Shown: positions 36,126 through 46,900, counted from the stretch's first letter. The stretch: DNA of 64,000 nucleotides from Hyphomicrobiales bacterium (GCA_013911885.1 JACESI010000007.1:99592-163591); one strand, 5' to 3'. The notes: generated from the letters alone by a model not told the origin. A program made the numbers and translations.

Positions 36126-37157
36126 TTAGTTAAAGATGGCGACGCGGTGTTCGAGCGGTGCGATATCACCGTCGCTCCAGCCGTTCAGCGCATGGCTGGC
36201 TGTCTCGGCGTTCTCCACTTCCGTTTCGGATGGAGTAGCCTGCGGGGTTTCCGCCTCGTCCTCAACCTCGAAATCGGCATCCGTCACGGCGGCCTTTGCA
36301 ATTTCTTCCACGGTATCCTGCGTGAAGGCGGCAACGTCCGAATCGCTGAACGCATCATCGATGATGAACGGATCAGGAGTCTCGAGCTTTTCGTCCTCCT
36401 CATCGCTCCATTGCAGATCGTCAATCTCGGTATCGTCAGGTGTTGTGCTCTTGGAGGATGCCATGACTTCATCGATCAGGTTTTGTCCCTGCGCCTCATC
36501 GGGCAGGCCAGGACCATTGATCAGGTGTTCGTCCTGGTCGGTACTCACCGGTTTGTCGCGGTAGCGCTCAATCTCTTCGTCGCCCCATAGGCTGACCATG
36601 GCATTGAGGCGCTCTTCGAGCATTTCGGTCAGTTGAACAACTTTGCGCAGGCGCTGCCCGGTCAGATCCTGAAACGAGCAGGCCATGTAGATTTCCGTCG
36701 CGAACTCATCAATCCGGTCGCACTCGGCATCAAGCCCGCCACGCTCGCGGATTTCCCAGGCAGTACCCTGTATCATTTCCGCTGATGTGAGAATTGTTGA
36801 TGTGGCTGCTTCGGTCTCGTCAACCACAACATTGAGTTCAATCGATGCATCGGCAAGATTGGGCGTTGAATTGCCGGAATTTGCAATTTCTTTTTTGATC
36901 TGTTCGATCTTTTGCGTCATGTCAACGATCTCGAGACGCATTTGTAACGCGTCAACCGGCTCATGCTCGCGGGTAATGAAGGATTTCAGGCCGTTGATGG
37001 CTTCGACAACGCGATTGGTGTCAGAGACGCGGTTGCGTTTTGCATATTCCTGAAGAAACCAGCGGCCGCGCGCGGTTTCCATCACGGCTTCCTCGATCGC
37101 CCGATAATCGTCTTCGGATATTTCGTTTGCGGGTACGAGTTCGCCCATAAATCCCAT
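36126..37157 (-). CDS. CheZ-like phosphatase family protein
   Basis: A mostly helical protein of about 343 residues. The segment YMACSFQDLTGQRLRKVVQL matches the active region of CheZ (Asp and Gln in QDLTGQ), which dephosphorylates CheY-P. Flanking helices (IEQIKKEIANS...; MLEERLNAMVSLW) fit the CheZ four-helix bundle. A long acidic tail (about 220-320, rich in D and E) precedes a short conserved-looking C-terminal end that might bind a response regulator. No che genes are nearby. The start could be the GTG at 37160, ATG at 37157 or ATG at 37148. Confidence 0.78.
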   Translation of the reverse strand: MGFMGELVPANEISEDDYRAIEEAVMETARGRWFLQEYAKRNRVSDTNRVVEAINGLKSFITREHEPVDALQMRLEIVDMTQKIEQIKKEIANSGNSTPNLADASIELNVVVDETEAATSTILTSAEMIQGTAWEIRERGGLDAECDRIDEFATEIYMACSFQDLTGQRLRKVVQLTEMLEERLNAMVSLWGDEEIERYRDKPVSTDQDEHLINGPGLPDEAQGQNLIDEVMASSKSTTPDDTEIDDLQWSDEEDEKLETPDPFIIDDAFSDSDVAAFTQDTVEEIAKAAVTDADFEVEDEAETPQATPSETEVENAETASHALNGWSDGDIAPLEHRVAIFN

Positions 37158-37275
37158 CACTTGGCCGATAGAGGGCCTACACTTGGCGGCCAGATGGCTA
37201 CCATGTCATCGCTTTTCTCTATAGTTAAACGCGAAAATCGTTACAGAAGTGTAGTGTTTAATAAGTTTCGCACAA

Positions 37276-38451
37276 ATGAGTACGGTCCTGATCGCATCTT
37301 CCGCAAAAATCTCCCTGTTTGTGGGCGCAATCTTTCTAAGTATCGGCGTCTATCTGCCGTTTTTCCCGCTTTGGCTTGAGAATCAAGCCTTCACAACGAA
37401 TCAGATTGCTATCCTCCTGACCGTGCCGCTTCTGGTTCGGGTTTCGGTGACGCCGTTTCTGATGACGCTTGCGGGCAGGCTGCCGCAGCGCCGTCAGGCA
37501 GCGCTTGCCTATACGGGTTTTGCTTTGCTCGCCTTTGCTTCGCTCAGCCTGTTTGACGGTTTCTGGCCAACGGTTTTGGTTCTCGGCCTGTTTGGCATGG
37601 TCTGGCATGCGCTTGTGCCACTTGGTGACAGTTTTGCCCTGTCTGAGGTGCGCCTTCATGGCGCAAATTATGGCACGATACGGTTGTGGGGCTCGATCAC
37701 CTTTGTCCTCGCCAATTTCGGGGCAGGCGCTTATCTCGGCGTGATCGGGCCAAACGGGGCCTATGGGCTGATCGTTGCGATGCTTGCGCTCGCTTTCCTG
37801 TCGGCCTGCCTTTTGCCGTCTTATGGTGTGCCTGTGGTGGAAAGACCGAGGCCGGGACTGACACTCTCCGCCGAGGTTCTGAGCACGCTCACCCACGGCA
37901 GGCTGATGGGCGTTGCGGTCAGTGCCGGTCTTATTCAGGCTTCTCATGCCATGGTTTACGGGTTTGGCACGATTAACTGGATCGCGCGCGGCTATTCCAC
38001 CACGGCAATCGGCATGTTCTGGGCGGTGGGCGTGATTGCGGAAATTCTCCTGTTCACGCAGGCGCGGCGTTTGTTCGGCAATGTTTCGTCGTCGCTTCTC
38101 GTTGCAATTGGCGGCTTGGCCGCAATCCTGCGATGGATTATTCATGGCCATGTCGACGGTGAGGTTGCGATCCTTGTTGTGCAATGCCTGCACGGTCTTT
38201 CCTTTGGGGCGACGCATCTTGGCATGCAGGGCTTCATCGCTCGAGAGTTCGGCGAACACGACACGCCAACAGCACAGGGCGGGGTTGTTCTTGTGAGTGG
38301 CGTCACCATGGCGGCTGCGACGCTCTTATGCGGTGGTCTCTATGATCGCTTCGGCATCCATGCCTTCTACGCGATGGCGGCGATGGCGGCGCTGGCGTTC
38401 GTGCCGCTTCTCCTGATCGCTCAGCCCCATAGGGCAGGTTCCGGCGGATAG
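37276..38451 (+). CDS. MFS transporter (LacY/HcaT-like)
   Basis: A 391-residue inner-membrane transporter with about 12 helices. The start (LFVGAIFLSIGVYLPFFPLWLENQAFT) and the segment YGTIRLWGSITFVLANFGAGAYLG match the MFS_1-like group that includes the phenylpropionate transporter HcaT. Substrate unknown. It is divergent from the CheZ-like gene, and its 3' end overlaps the convergent epimerase gene by 31 bases. Confidence 0.87.
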   Translation: MSTVLIASSAKISLFVGAIFLSIGVYLPFFPLWLENQAFTTNQIAILLTVPLLVRVSVTPFLMTLAGRLPQRRQAALAYTGFALLAFASLSLFDGFWPTVLVLGLFGMVWHALVPLGDSFALSEVRLHGANYGTIRLWGSITFVLANFGAGAYLGVIGPNGAYGLIVAMLALAFLSACLLPSYGVPVVERPRPGLTLSAEVLSTLTHGRLMGVAVSAGLIQASHAMVYGFGTINWIARGYSTTAIGMFWAVGVIAEILLFTQARRLFGNVSSSLLVAIGGLAAILRWIIHGHVDGEVAILVVQCLHGLSFGATHLGMQGFIAREFGEHDTPTAQGGVVLVSGVTMAAATLLCGGLYDRFGIHAFYAMAAMAALAFVPLLLIAQPHRAGSGG

Positions 38452-39407
38452 ACGCGACTTCCTACATAGCGCAGGCCGTCCGGGTGATCCTCGGCCAAAA
38501 GGAGCGGCCCGTCGAGATCGATCCAGCGGGCTTTCTCACCGAGCAGGAGCGCCGGCGCCATCGCCAGTGAAGAGGCGACCATGCAGCCGATCATGATGCC
38601 AAGGCCAAGACCCTCCGCCGCCTCCGCGACCGCGAATGCCTCGGTGAGACCGCCGCTCTTGTCGAGCTTGATGTTGATCGCCTGATAGCCGCGGGCGGCT
38701 ATTTCGCCCAGTTCATGGCGGGTGTGAAGGCTTTCATCGGCGCAGATCGGGATCGGTGAGCGGAGATGACGGAGCGCGTCATCCGCGTTGGCGGGCAGCG
38801 GCTGTTCGATAAGAGCAACGCGCGCGGCCAGACAGGCTTTCAGATGGAAATCGATATCGTCCGTGCGCCAGCCCTCGTTCGCATCGACAATGAGTGCCGC
38901 GCCTGGCGCTCCCTTGCGCACCGCCTCAAGCCGTTCATGGTCGCCATCGCCGCCGCCAAGCTTTATCTTGAGAAGCGGGCGCGCCTGTTCGGCACGTGCT
39001 GCTTCGAACATGCCCGCCGGCGTGTCGAGACTGAGGGTGAAAGCGGTGTCGCGTGGGTGCGGCGTGAGGCCGAAACGGCGTGCAACCGGAATGCCGCTTG
39101 CCTTTGCCTGCCAATCGAGCAAGGCGCAATCAACCGCATTGCGTGCGGCGCCGGGTGCCAGCGCAGCCACGGCATCAAGGGTGTTGAAGCGTTCGGGCTC
39201 ATGTGCAAGTCTTTCAAGACTTGCAATGACAGAGGCCACCGTTTCTCCATATCGGCCATAGGGCGTGCATTCCGCGCGGCCGGTGATCTGCCCGTCGCCG
39301 ATTTCGACAATCACCGTCTCTGCGCGCGTCTTCACGCCCCGCGAGATGCGAAACGGTTTTCGCAAGGGCCAGTTCTGGACCCGTGCCGTGAGATTCAAAG
39401 GGGGCAT
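38421..39407 (-). CDS. Dipeptide epimerase (L-Ala-D/L-Glu epimerase-like)
   Basis: Enolase-superfamily enzyme (muconate lactonising subgroup), probably used in recycling of murein peptides. Catalytic and metal residues are present: KIKLGG (KxK), IVDANEGW, ALIEQPLP, ICADESLH and the second lysine in INIKLDKSGG. 328 residues from the Met at 39407; that start has a GGAG site about 10 bases upstream, whereas the longer ORF has none. The dipeptide preference cannot be read off. Confidence 0.88.
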   Translation of the reverse strand: MPPLNLTARVQNWPLRKPFRISRGVKTRAETVIVEIGDGQITGRAECTPYGRYGETVASVIASLERLAHEPERFNTLDAVAALAPGAARNAVDCALLDWQAKASGIPVARRFGLTPHPRDTAFTLSLDTPAGMFEAARAEQARPLLKIKLGGGDGDHERLEAVRKGAPGAALIVDANEGWRTDDIDFHLKACLAARVALIEQPLPANADDALRHLRSPIPICADESLHTRHELGEIAARGYQAINIKLDKSGGLTEAFAVAEAAEGLGLGIMIGCMVASSLAMAPALLLGEKARWIDLDGPLLLAEDHPDGLRYVGSRVYPPEPALWG

Positions 39408-39536
39408 TATGTGGCATCTCCAAGATATCAAAGCCCGCAGGCCACATCGGTTTTAGATTCCCGAATCACCGATGATTTTGTGAAAACAGCATAACGTGTC
39501 TGTCTAAATCAGCTTGATACGCTATATAGTTTTTTG

Positions 39537-40721
39537 ATGGACATACTTGCCGATGAGAAACCGGGATTGCTTGAGGCGGCGGAAGGGCTCGCGCCTTCGG
39601 TGTCGGCTGCTGAAGCTATTTTTCGTTATAGCGCCACCGGCATGTGGACCATCACCCATGCCGATCATATTGAGAAGCATCTGCGCACGCTCATTCCATC
39701 AAACGACAAGTCTTTCGCGGGCAAGACAATCGAGATTTCGCTTAAGGAGCTCGAAAAGATAGATACATCGGGGGCGTGGCTCCTTCTCAGGTTTCGCGAT
39801 ACGGTTCTTCGCCTTGGCGGCAAATTCTCCTTTCGTGATGTAGAGCCGGAGCGCGAGAAGCTGATTGCTGCAATTTCCGATGCTGCCGAAGGGGTCCATG
39901 CCTATGAGCCGCCCCCAAGGCGCATTCTCGGCTATGTCGATTCATTTAGAAAATGGTTCGTGTCCGGTGTCGAGGATACACTGCGGATTGTCGCTCTTCT
40001 CGGCGCGCTGACGGCGGCTTTTGCCGCGCGGCTTCGCGATCCGCGCAATTTTCGTGTCGCCGCACTCGTCACCCACATGATGCGGACTGGCCTCACGGCG
40101 GTGCCGATCATCTCACTGATGTCCTTTGTTATCGGCGCGATCATCGCGCAGCAGGGGGCCTATCAGCTCAGTTTCTATGGTGCGGACCCGATGGCGGTGG
40201 ACATGGTTGCCGTCCTTGTGACCCGCGATATGGGTGTGCTTCTGACAGCAATCATGATTTCCGGTCGTTCCGGCTCGGCCTATACCGCCGAGATCGGATC
40301 CATGAAAATGCGCGAGGAAATAGACGCGCTCAAAGTGATTGGGCTTGATCCGGTCGATGTTCTTTTGTTTCCACGCATTCTCGCGCTCATCCTTGTCTTG
40401 CCGCTTCTCACCATCATCGCCGACTATGCCTCGCTTCTCGGTGCGCAGCTTGCGCTGTGGCTTTATATCGACATGTCGTATGAGGTTTTCCTGCAACGCA
40501 CGCGCGACGCGGTGCCCTTGACTTATTTTTTGATGGGCGTCGTCAAAGCGCCGTTCATGGCGCTGGTCATCGGTCTGATTGCCATGTCCGAGGGCTTGAA
40601 GGTCGCGGGCAGCTCGGAATCATTGTCGCGACACACCACGATTTCGGTGGTGAAATCGATTTTCATGGTGATTCTGATCGACGGTGTCTTTGCCGTGATC
40701 TCGGCGAGTCTGGGGTACTGA
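39537..40721 (+). CDS. mlaE: MlaE-family lipid ABC transporter permease with STAS domain
   Basis: Inner-membrane permease of an MCE lipid transport system. The N-terminal 125 residues form a STAS-like domain (KTIEISLKELEKIDTSGAWLLLRF), absent from E. coli MlaE and usual in alphaproteobacteria. The MlaE part follows, with five or six helices and the segment GAYQLSFYGADPMAVDM...RSGSAYTAEIGSMKMREEIDAL. The ATG at 39537 directly follows the TTG used in the ORF track. It ends one base before the ATPase gene. Confidence 0.92.
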   Translation: MDILADEKPGLLEAAEGLAPSVSAAEAIFRYSATGMWTITHADHIEKHLRTLIPSNDKSFAGKTIEISLKELEKIDTSGAWLLLRFRDTVLRLGGKFSFRDVEPEREKLIAAISDAAEGVHAYEPPPRRILGYVDSFRKWFVSGVEDTLRIVALLGALTAAFAARLRDPRNFRVAALVTHMMRTGLTAVPIISLMSFVIGAIIAQQGAYQLSFYGADPMAVDMVAVLVTRDMGVLLTAIMISGRSGSAYTAEIGSMKMREEIDALKVIGLDPVDVLLFPRILALILVLPLLTIIADYASLLGAQLALWLYIDMSYEVFLQRTRDAVPLTYFLMGVVKAPFMALVIGLIAMSEGLKVAGSSESLSRHTTISVVKSIFMVILIDGVFAVISASLGY

Positions 40722-40722
40722 G

Positions 40723-41547
40723 ATGGCGGCTTGCGAACAGGCGTTCCAAAAATTCCAGTCTGACCATTCTGGCTCAAATGGAAAAACCGATCGTAATGTG
40801 GTCATCATGGTCGAGAAGCTGGTTGTTGGCTTTGGCGAAACGCTGGTGCTCGATCAGCTCGATCTTGCGGTTTATGAGCGCGAAATCCTCGGTTTTGTCG
40901 GCGCTTCAGGCACTGGCAAATCGGTATTGATGCGCACTATTCTCGGTCTCACGCCGAAGCGGTCCGGCGCGGTCCATATTCTGGGCCTCGACTATGACAA
41001 GGCAACGCCCCATCAGTGTAAGTCGGCTGACCGCCTTCTCGGGGTGCTTTTCCAGCATGGCGCTCTGTTTTCCTCGTTGACCGTCAAGCAGAATATCCAG
41101 GTGCCCATGCGGGAATATTTCGATCTCAGCCCCGCTCTGATGGACGAGCTTGCCATGATGAAAATGGAGCTTGTGGGGCTCGCGCCTGATGCCGCCGACA
41201 AATTGCCGTCCGAGCTTTCGGGCGGCATGATCAAGCGCGCGGGTCTCGCCCGAGCCCTTGCGCTTGATCCGGCGGTGATCTTTCTCGATGAGCCGACATC
41301 GGGGCTGGATCCGATCGGCGCGCAGGAGTTCGACAAATTGATCTTGAACCTTCGCGACACTTTAGGCGTTACAGTCTTCATGGTGACGCACGACCTCGAC
41401 AGCCTTTTCGCCATTTGTGATAGAATTGCCGTGCTTGGCAATAAACGGGTACTGGTTGAGGGTAAGCCTGAGGAAATGCTTGAATTTGAAGACCCTTGGG
41501 TCAATGCATATTTCAACGGAGAGCGCGCCAGACGCGCCCACAAATAG
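40723..41547 (+). CDS. mlaF: MlaF-family lipid ABC transporter ATPase
   Basis: ATPase partner of the permease above. Walker A is GASGTGKSVL, the signature is LSGGMIKRAGLARAL and Walker B is VIFLDEPTSGLD, with the switch His in VTHDLDSL. 274 residues. An N-terminal extension of about 28 residues precedes the ABC core; an alternative start at the later Met (IMVEKLVVGF) is possible. Confidence 0.93.
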   Translation: MAACEQAFQKFQSDHSGSNGKTDRNVVIMVEKLVVGFGETLVLDQLDLAVYEREILGFVGASGTGKSVLMRTILGLTPKRSGAVHILGLDYDKATPHQCKSADRLLGVLFQHGALFSSLTVKQNIQVPMREYFDLSPALMDELAMMKMELVGLAPDAADKLPSELSGGMIKRAGLARALALDPAVIFLDEPTSGLDPIGAQEFDKLILNLRDTLGVTVFMVTHDLDSLFAICDRIAVLGNKRVLVEGKPEEMLEFEDPWVNAYFNGERARRAHK

Positions 41548-41585
41548 GGTCCCGGCCTTCAAGAAGATGGCCTTCAGCAGACACG

Positions 41586-43055
41586 ATGGAAACACGCGCT
41601 AATTATCTTGCAATTGGGTTGTTTACGCTTCTGGTCTTTGCCATGGCGTTCGGGCTGATCTATTGGCTGGTGCGCTTTAACGAGACCGGCGCGGCACGCA
41701 TGGTCGATCTTGTCGTTCCCGGCAATGCGGGCGGGCTGCAAAAGGGCAACGGCGTCCTTTTCAATGGATTGCGGATCGGCAGTGTCGTTTCCGTCGAATG
41801 GCGCAAGGATGATCCGGCTCATGTTTATGCCAAACTCAAGATTGACGCCGATGCGCCGATCCGTGAAGACACGACAGTGACAATCGCAAGCCAGCCTCTG
41901 ACGGGCCTGTCGACGGTTTCGCTGGTCGGCGGCTCACCGGAAAAAGATCTCATCCTTGAGCGGGAAGCGGTGCCGGTGCTGGTCGCGCGTCCCTCTCAGC
42001 TCAATGAGACGCTGGAAGCGGCGGGCAAAACCGTTCAGATCGCGAATGCGACCCTGCTGCGGATCAATAAGTTAGTCGAGACCAATCTTCCCTCGATAAA
42101 CCGCACCATCGCCAATGCGGAAGCGTTCAGTTCATCCCTTGCGACAAACACAGACGATATTTCCGCGCTGATGGACAATATCGGCAAGGCCTCTTTATCC
42201 ATCGCCAAATTGGGCGATACGCTGGACAGCATTTCCGGCAATGTGACTGATATCGTGAAAGCGGTGGAGCCGGAAAAGGTTCGCAGTACGCTTGCGAATG
42301 TTGAGAAAATATCTGGAGATATTGCGCGCAATTCGGGTGAGATCGACGGCATTGTCGGTGATGCAAAGGCGGCAGTCCAGAATTTCTCCGGGTTGACGGC
42401 GGGTCTCAACACCACCGTTTCTGCAATCAATGGCGAACAGCTTGCCCGCATGCTCAGCAATGTTGAAACCTTTTCGGGCCAACTGACCGGCACCTTGACC
42501 AAGGTGGACGGCATATTGAACGCCGTCGATCAGGAACGTATCAACCGTGTGCTCACCAGCGTCGAAGGCTTTGCCTCGCGACTGGATAAATCCGGCAGTG
42601 AGATTGACGCGATCATCGCCAATGCCAAGTCTGCGACCGAGGATGTGACCGGCTTTACCAAGACCCTTTCGGAGAACAAGGAGAATTTCGACAAGATCAT
42701 CAAGGATGCGACCGTGATATCGGAGCGGCTGATCAAGACGAGCGAGGCGGTGACCCGTCTTGTCGGGCGCGTGGACGGTCTGGTGGAGGGCAACGGACGC
42801 GGCCTGGTGCAGGAGGCGACCGACGCCGCCAAATCCATTCGTCGTGTCGCGGAAAGTTTTGAAGCGCGCGCGGATTCGATTTCGAGCGGCCTTGATCGCT
42901 TCTCCAACCGGGGCCTCAAAGACATCGAGGCGCTGATTTCGCAAAGCCGCGATGCGGTTTCCAGACTCGAAAACATCATTGGCAATATTGATGAAAACCC
43001 GGCGCAGTTTCTGCTTGGCGGAAGCAAAGTACCAGAATATCGTCAGCGGCGCTGA
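41586..43055 (+). CDS. MCE (MlaD-like) protein with a long helical C-terminus
   Basis: Membrane-anchored lipid-binding subunit. Start METRANYLAIGLFTLLVFAMAFGLIYWL gives one helix; the MCE domain (about 40-120) has the GLQKGNGVLFNGLRIGSV motif. The remaining 350 residues are helical with heptad-like repeats (for example NVEKISGDIARNSGEID), far longer than E. coli MlaD (183 residues) and likely forming a tube or stalk. 489 residues from the ATG at 41586; the ORF track start is inside the ATPase gene. Confidence 0.92.
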   Translation: METRANYLAIGLFTLLVFAMAFGLIYWLVRFNETGAARMVDLVVPGNAGGLQKGNGVLFNGLRIGSVVSVEWRKDDPAHVYAKLKIDADAPIREDTTVTIASQPLTGLSTVSLVGGSPEKDLILEREAVPVLVARPSQLNETLEAAGKTVQIANATLLRINKLVETNLPSINRTIANAEAFSSSLATNTDDISALMDNIGKASLSIAKLGDTLDSISGNVTDIVKAVEPEKVRSTLANVEKISGDIARNSGEIDGIVGDAKAAVQNFSGLTAGLNTTVSAINGEQLARMLSNVETFSGQLTGTLTKVDGILNAVDQERINRVLTSVEGFASRLDKSGSEIDAIIANAKSATEDVTGFTKTLSENKENFDKIIKDATVISERLIKTSEAVTRLVGRVDGLVEGNGRGLVQEATDAAKSIRRVAESFEARADSISSGLDRFSNRGLKDIEALISQSRDAVSRLENIIGNIDENPAQFLLGGSKVPEYRQRR

Positions 43056-43209
43056 GCACGCGCCGTGCTTGTTTTCCCGAGATTGATGGACTTGATAGAA
43101 GCGGGCCTGTTTGAACGGGTTTCCCTCTCTGATAGGGTTCGAAAATCAGTGCGATTCCCGACCGGAAAAATTTTCAACAATCCTGATACTCTGATGAATA
43201 GTGAGCGTT

Positions 43210-43815
43210 ATGGCCATGACTAGAACCTTCAGACGCAGCATCGGCTTTGCGCTCACCGTAATGCTTGTGTCCGGTTGTGCGCTGATTGTGCCGCCGGCAG
43301 CGCCCACGGTCTATGATCTGTTCGTGAGCGATCGGTTTGCAACAATTGCAGGCGACACGCCTAGCCAAATTCTGATTGCCAATCCGAAGGTTCTCAGTTC
43401 GCTCGACAATGACCGCATCCTGATTAAGCCATCTGTTGCTGAAATCAGCTATTTGGGCGATGTTCGCTGGAGCGATAAAACGCCGCGGCTGCTCCAGGCC
43501 TATATCAGCCGTGCCCTCGCCAAGAGTGGCGGCGCGCGGGCAGTTGGTCTTCCTGGGGACGGGCTTCTGATCGATCATCAGTTGCTGTTGGATATCCGCG
43601 CCTTCCAGATTGAGGTCGCTGAGAGCGGAACCAGAGCGCGTGTTGAATTTGGTGTGCGCATTCTCAACGACAAGAACGGGCTTGTTATTGCAAGCCAAAC
43701 CTTCGAGACCGCTGTTCCGGCGAGTGATGATGCCGTCGGAGCTGTCAAGGCGCTCAATGAGGCGCTCGACCGTGTGACGGCGGACCTGCTGACTTGGGTC
43801 TACGCGAAAATCTAA
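43210..43815 (+). CDS. ABC-type transport auxiliary lipoprotein
   Basis: Lipoprotein of the PqiC/ABC_trans_aux type that follows MCE operons. Signal and lipobox: FALTVMLVSGC. The body (TVYDLFV...KILIANPKV, YISRALAKSG, ALNEALDRVTADLLTWV) is typical. It probably completes the lipid transport path at the outer membrane. The start may be the GTG at 43201 or the ATG at 43210; the ATG was chosen for its start codon and the purines upstream. A terminator follows. Confidence 0.85.
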   Translation: MAMTRTFRRSIGFALTVMLVSGCALIVPPAAPTVYDLFVSDRFATIAGDTPSQILIANPKVLSSLDNDRILIKPSVAEISYLGDVRWSDKTPRLLQAYISRALAKSGGARAVGLPGDGLLIDHQLLLDIRAFQIEVAESGTRARVEFGVRILNDKNGLVIASQTFETAVPASDDAVGAVKALNEALDRVTADLLTWVYAKI

Positions 43816-43890
43816 AGCTTACGGAAAGTCTAGAGCTTACGCGAAAATCTTCAAGCACTCTCGCAAACCGACCGCAAACCTATCTTATGA

Positions 43891-43917
43891 AAACGGCGCC
43901 TTGCGGCGCCGTTTTTT
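43891..43917. terminator. Bidirectional intrinsic terminator
   Basis: AAACGGCGCC-TTGC-GGCGCCGTTTTTT between the convergent auxiliary lipoprotein gene and the GPR-like gene. Confidence 0.9.
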
Positions 43918-43946
43918 GAGTTGTTCGCAATCGGTGCTGTTCAACC

Positions 43947-46900
43947 TCAGTCGAAGCGACCGGTTGCCTGCGCGAGGATCGTATAGAGCCTGCCAACATC
44001 GGAATTGAGATAAGCCTCGGACTGGCGGTCACCATCGGCGCCGCGGGAGACTTCGAGAATGAGACCTTCGAATTCGGCGATATAGCGCCCAACAGTTTCC
44101 GCGAAATCCGGGATGCTTGCAACATTGCGGCGGATTTCATCGCGCAGGCGCGGGCTTTCGAGGGTCCGCATCCGGCGTGTGAAGACATTGCGCTCGCCAC
44201 GCTGATAGCGTTCCCAAAGCTCGATTGTCGCATCGCGGTCGATCACGCGGGCGATATCCACTGAAAGTGAATAGAGCGATTCGACGATATGCTGCGGCGA
44301 GCGGCGGGAGCTGGCAGTCTGGCGGATGACAGGCTCTGCGGGCTGAGGTGCAGGGGAACGCGGGCGCGCGGGCTCCCCTTCTGTCGAGGCACGACGGAGA
44401 AGGTCTTTCACCCATCCGCCTTCAAGGGAGGAGGACGGCGCGGGCTCTGCCGGTGCTCTCGCGATCGGCGCCTGCGTCTGGATTGGAGACTGTGCTGGTG
44501 CCCTGAAAGGTGCCTGAATTGGAGCCGCTGTATAAGCCTCGCGTTCAGCCTGTGGCTCGGAGCGGCGCGTGAAAGCGGGCTGCTCGTCGTCATAGGAGCG
44601 GGCTGGAGATTGGGCTGGAGCGCCTGTTGGTGCGCGCGACGGCTGAAGCTGTGTATCACTCCGCGTCATATCGAAAAGTGCTTGAGAAAGCGGCGATGTC
44701 GCTTCCTGTTCACGGGTGACCGGGGAAGGCCGATAGGTGTCCTGTGCAACCGTTTCACTCATTGCAGACGGGCGCGCCGCTTCGGCAACAGCATAAGCAT
44801 GCTGCGGCTGAGCGCGTTTCGGCTGCTCGACCACATTGGTGGACCGTATGGAAACCGGGCCGCGCTGGTCGCGCTGGGCATTGACGATTTCACTGAGATC
44901 GTTGAGCGCGCGGACCTGCTCGCTCACGAGACGGCGCATCGCTGCGGTGCTTTCCCTGGTTTCTTCGGGCAGATCGAAGACGCCGCGTTTGATTTCGGCG
45001 CGGGTTGCCTGAAGATCGGCCTGAATCGTGTTCGCCACGCGGCGCATTTCCTCGGAAGCCGCGGTGAAGCGTTCGGTCGCCTCGGTGATCGCCGCATTCA
45101 TCTGGATATTCGCGCCATTGCGCAGTTTTTCCAGTTGGTTGGAAATTTCCTTTGCGGCCTGATCGGCGCTTGACGAAAGATTTGCCGATACAAGCCGGGC
45201 GCGTTCTTCTGACTGCTTGATCGTATCGTTCATGAGGCCCGCGAAGGAGCGCATCAGCGCCTCGATGTCCGAACTCTTCGAGACAAGGCCCTGAGACAGG
45301 ATTTCGATCACGCGCTGGCGATCTTCGATCGTGCCGTCAAGGTTGTTGCCGGCGGAGATCAGCATAGAGGCAGCATCCTCGAGGGCGCGGCTTTGTCCTT
45401 CGAAGCGCGAGGCAAGCGCGCCAGTATCGCGGATGGTGAGTTCCGAAATCTCGCGGAGCTTCCCAATTTCCTCGGCAAGCTGCCGGTTTGCTGCATCTGA
45501 TTGACCGGCGGCCTGCGCCACGGCATTGCGGATTTCGAGCGAGCGGTTGGTGAGGCCGGTCTCGATGGTTGCGAGATTCTTGTCGGCGTTTGCAAGGACA
45601 TTACGCAGCGTTTCGTTGCTGTCGCCAATGCGTGCGAGGACCTGATTGACATCGCCGATCTGGCTTTTGAGTTCGGCAATGACCCGTCCGCTTTCAGCCT
45701 GAAGGGCTTCGACAACATTTCCGCTCTGGGCCTGAAGCGCGTTCACCACGGCAGCGCTGGTGCGCGCCACGTTGGAAGCAATGGCAGCGCTTTTCTCATC
45801 GATGGCGGTGATGAAACTCGAACTGGTGCGCGTGATCACATCATTCAGAGCGGAGCCTTTCTCATCCATGGCGTTGATGAGGTTTGCCCCATCATTGTTG
45901 AGAAGTGCGCTCAGCGCCTGTGTCCGCTCACGCAGCATGTCCTCGACATCCGTCGCATGGCGGATCAGGGTCTGTTCGGACAAGCTCGTGCTTGATTTCA
46001 GGGTATCCTGAAGGCGTATGGCGGACTTTTCGATATCCGAGGCCGTGTCGTTCGCCTGTGCGCGAATACCGGTGGAGAGCGACGACAGAGCGCCGATGAG
46101 ACGCTGACCGGCCTCATAGGATTTCGACGCAAAGAGGCTCGCCGCTTCATCTGCTGCACGGGAGAAATTGTGGCTCGATTCTTCCGAAAGCGCCGCGATG
46201 CGCGTATGCGCCGATTCGGCATTTGCCACCAGATTGTTGCTCGCCCCGACGAGGCGGACTTCGACAAGTTCGTGGATGCGCGAGGCATTGGTCTCGAGTG
46301 TGCCGACAACCGCGTCGATATTGGTTGCAAGTTCGCCGATATTGCCCGCGAGAGAGATATTCACCGCCTCGACACGCTCACTTAAAGTATCGGTGACATG
46401 TTTCGCCTGACTTTCGAGGGTCCTGACCGCGTCGGCGAGGCTGCGATCGAGCGTGCCGGTGAGTTCGCGGGTCTGGGTTTCGAGGGTTTCGCCAACCGTT
46501 GAAACACGCTCGGAGAGGGCGGTCGTCAGCTCGTTCTGCCCTTCGGAGAATGTATTGGCGAGTTCGCGGGTCCGTTCGATCAGGGTGTCACTGATCTGGC
46601 GGCCGCGCTTGTCGAGGGCCTCGTCGATGGTCTTCACACGTTCGGAGATGTCGGTCGAGATTTCCTGAGACTTGATGCGGAAACTCTCGGATGCCTGATC
46701 GAGATGGCCCTGAAGCTCGTCGGAGAGGCTCGTGGCGCGGCTAGCAAATGTATCGGTGACGGCGCTGAGCCGGTTCGAGATCGAGCCCGATACTTCGTCA
46801 AGGCGGCTTTCCAGCGCCCCGTCGATTTCTGACAGGCGTTTGGTGAAGACATCGTCCATCTGGCCGACGCGTTCGCCGAGGGTTTTTGTCAGAACCTGAC

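Noticed and set aside
37336-38259. 307-residue minus-strand ORF inside the MFS gene
   Set aside because: Shadow frame; very polar Arg/Gln/His-rich translation of transmembrane codons.
43801-43850. Short repeat TACGCGAAAATCT at the end of the auxiliary lipoprotein gene
   Set aside because: Two copies of 13 bases only; looks like a small local duplication without further structure.
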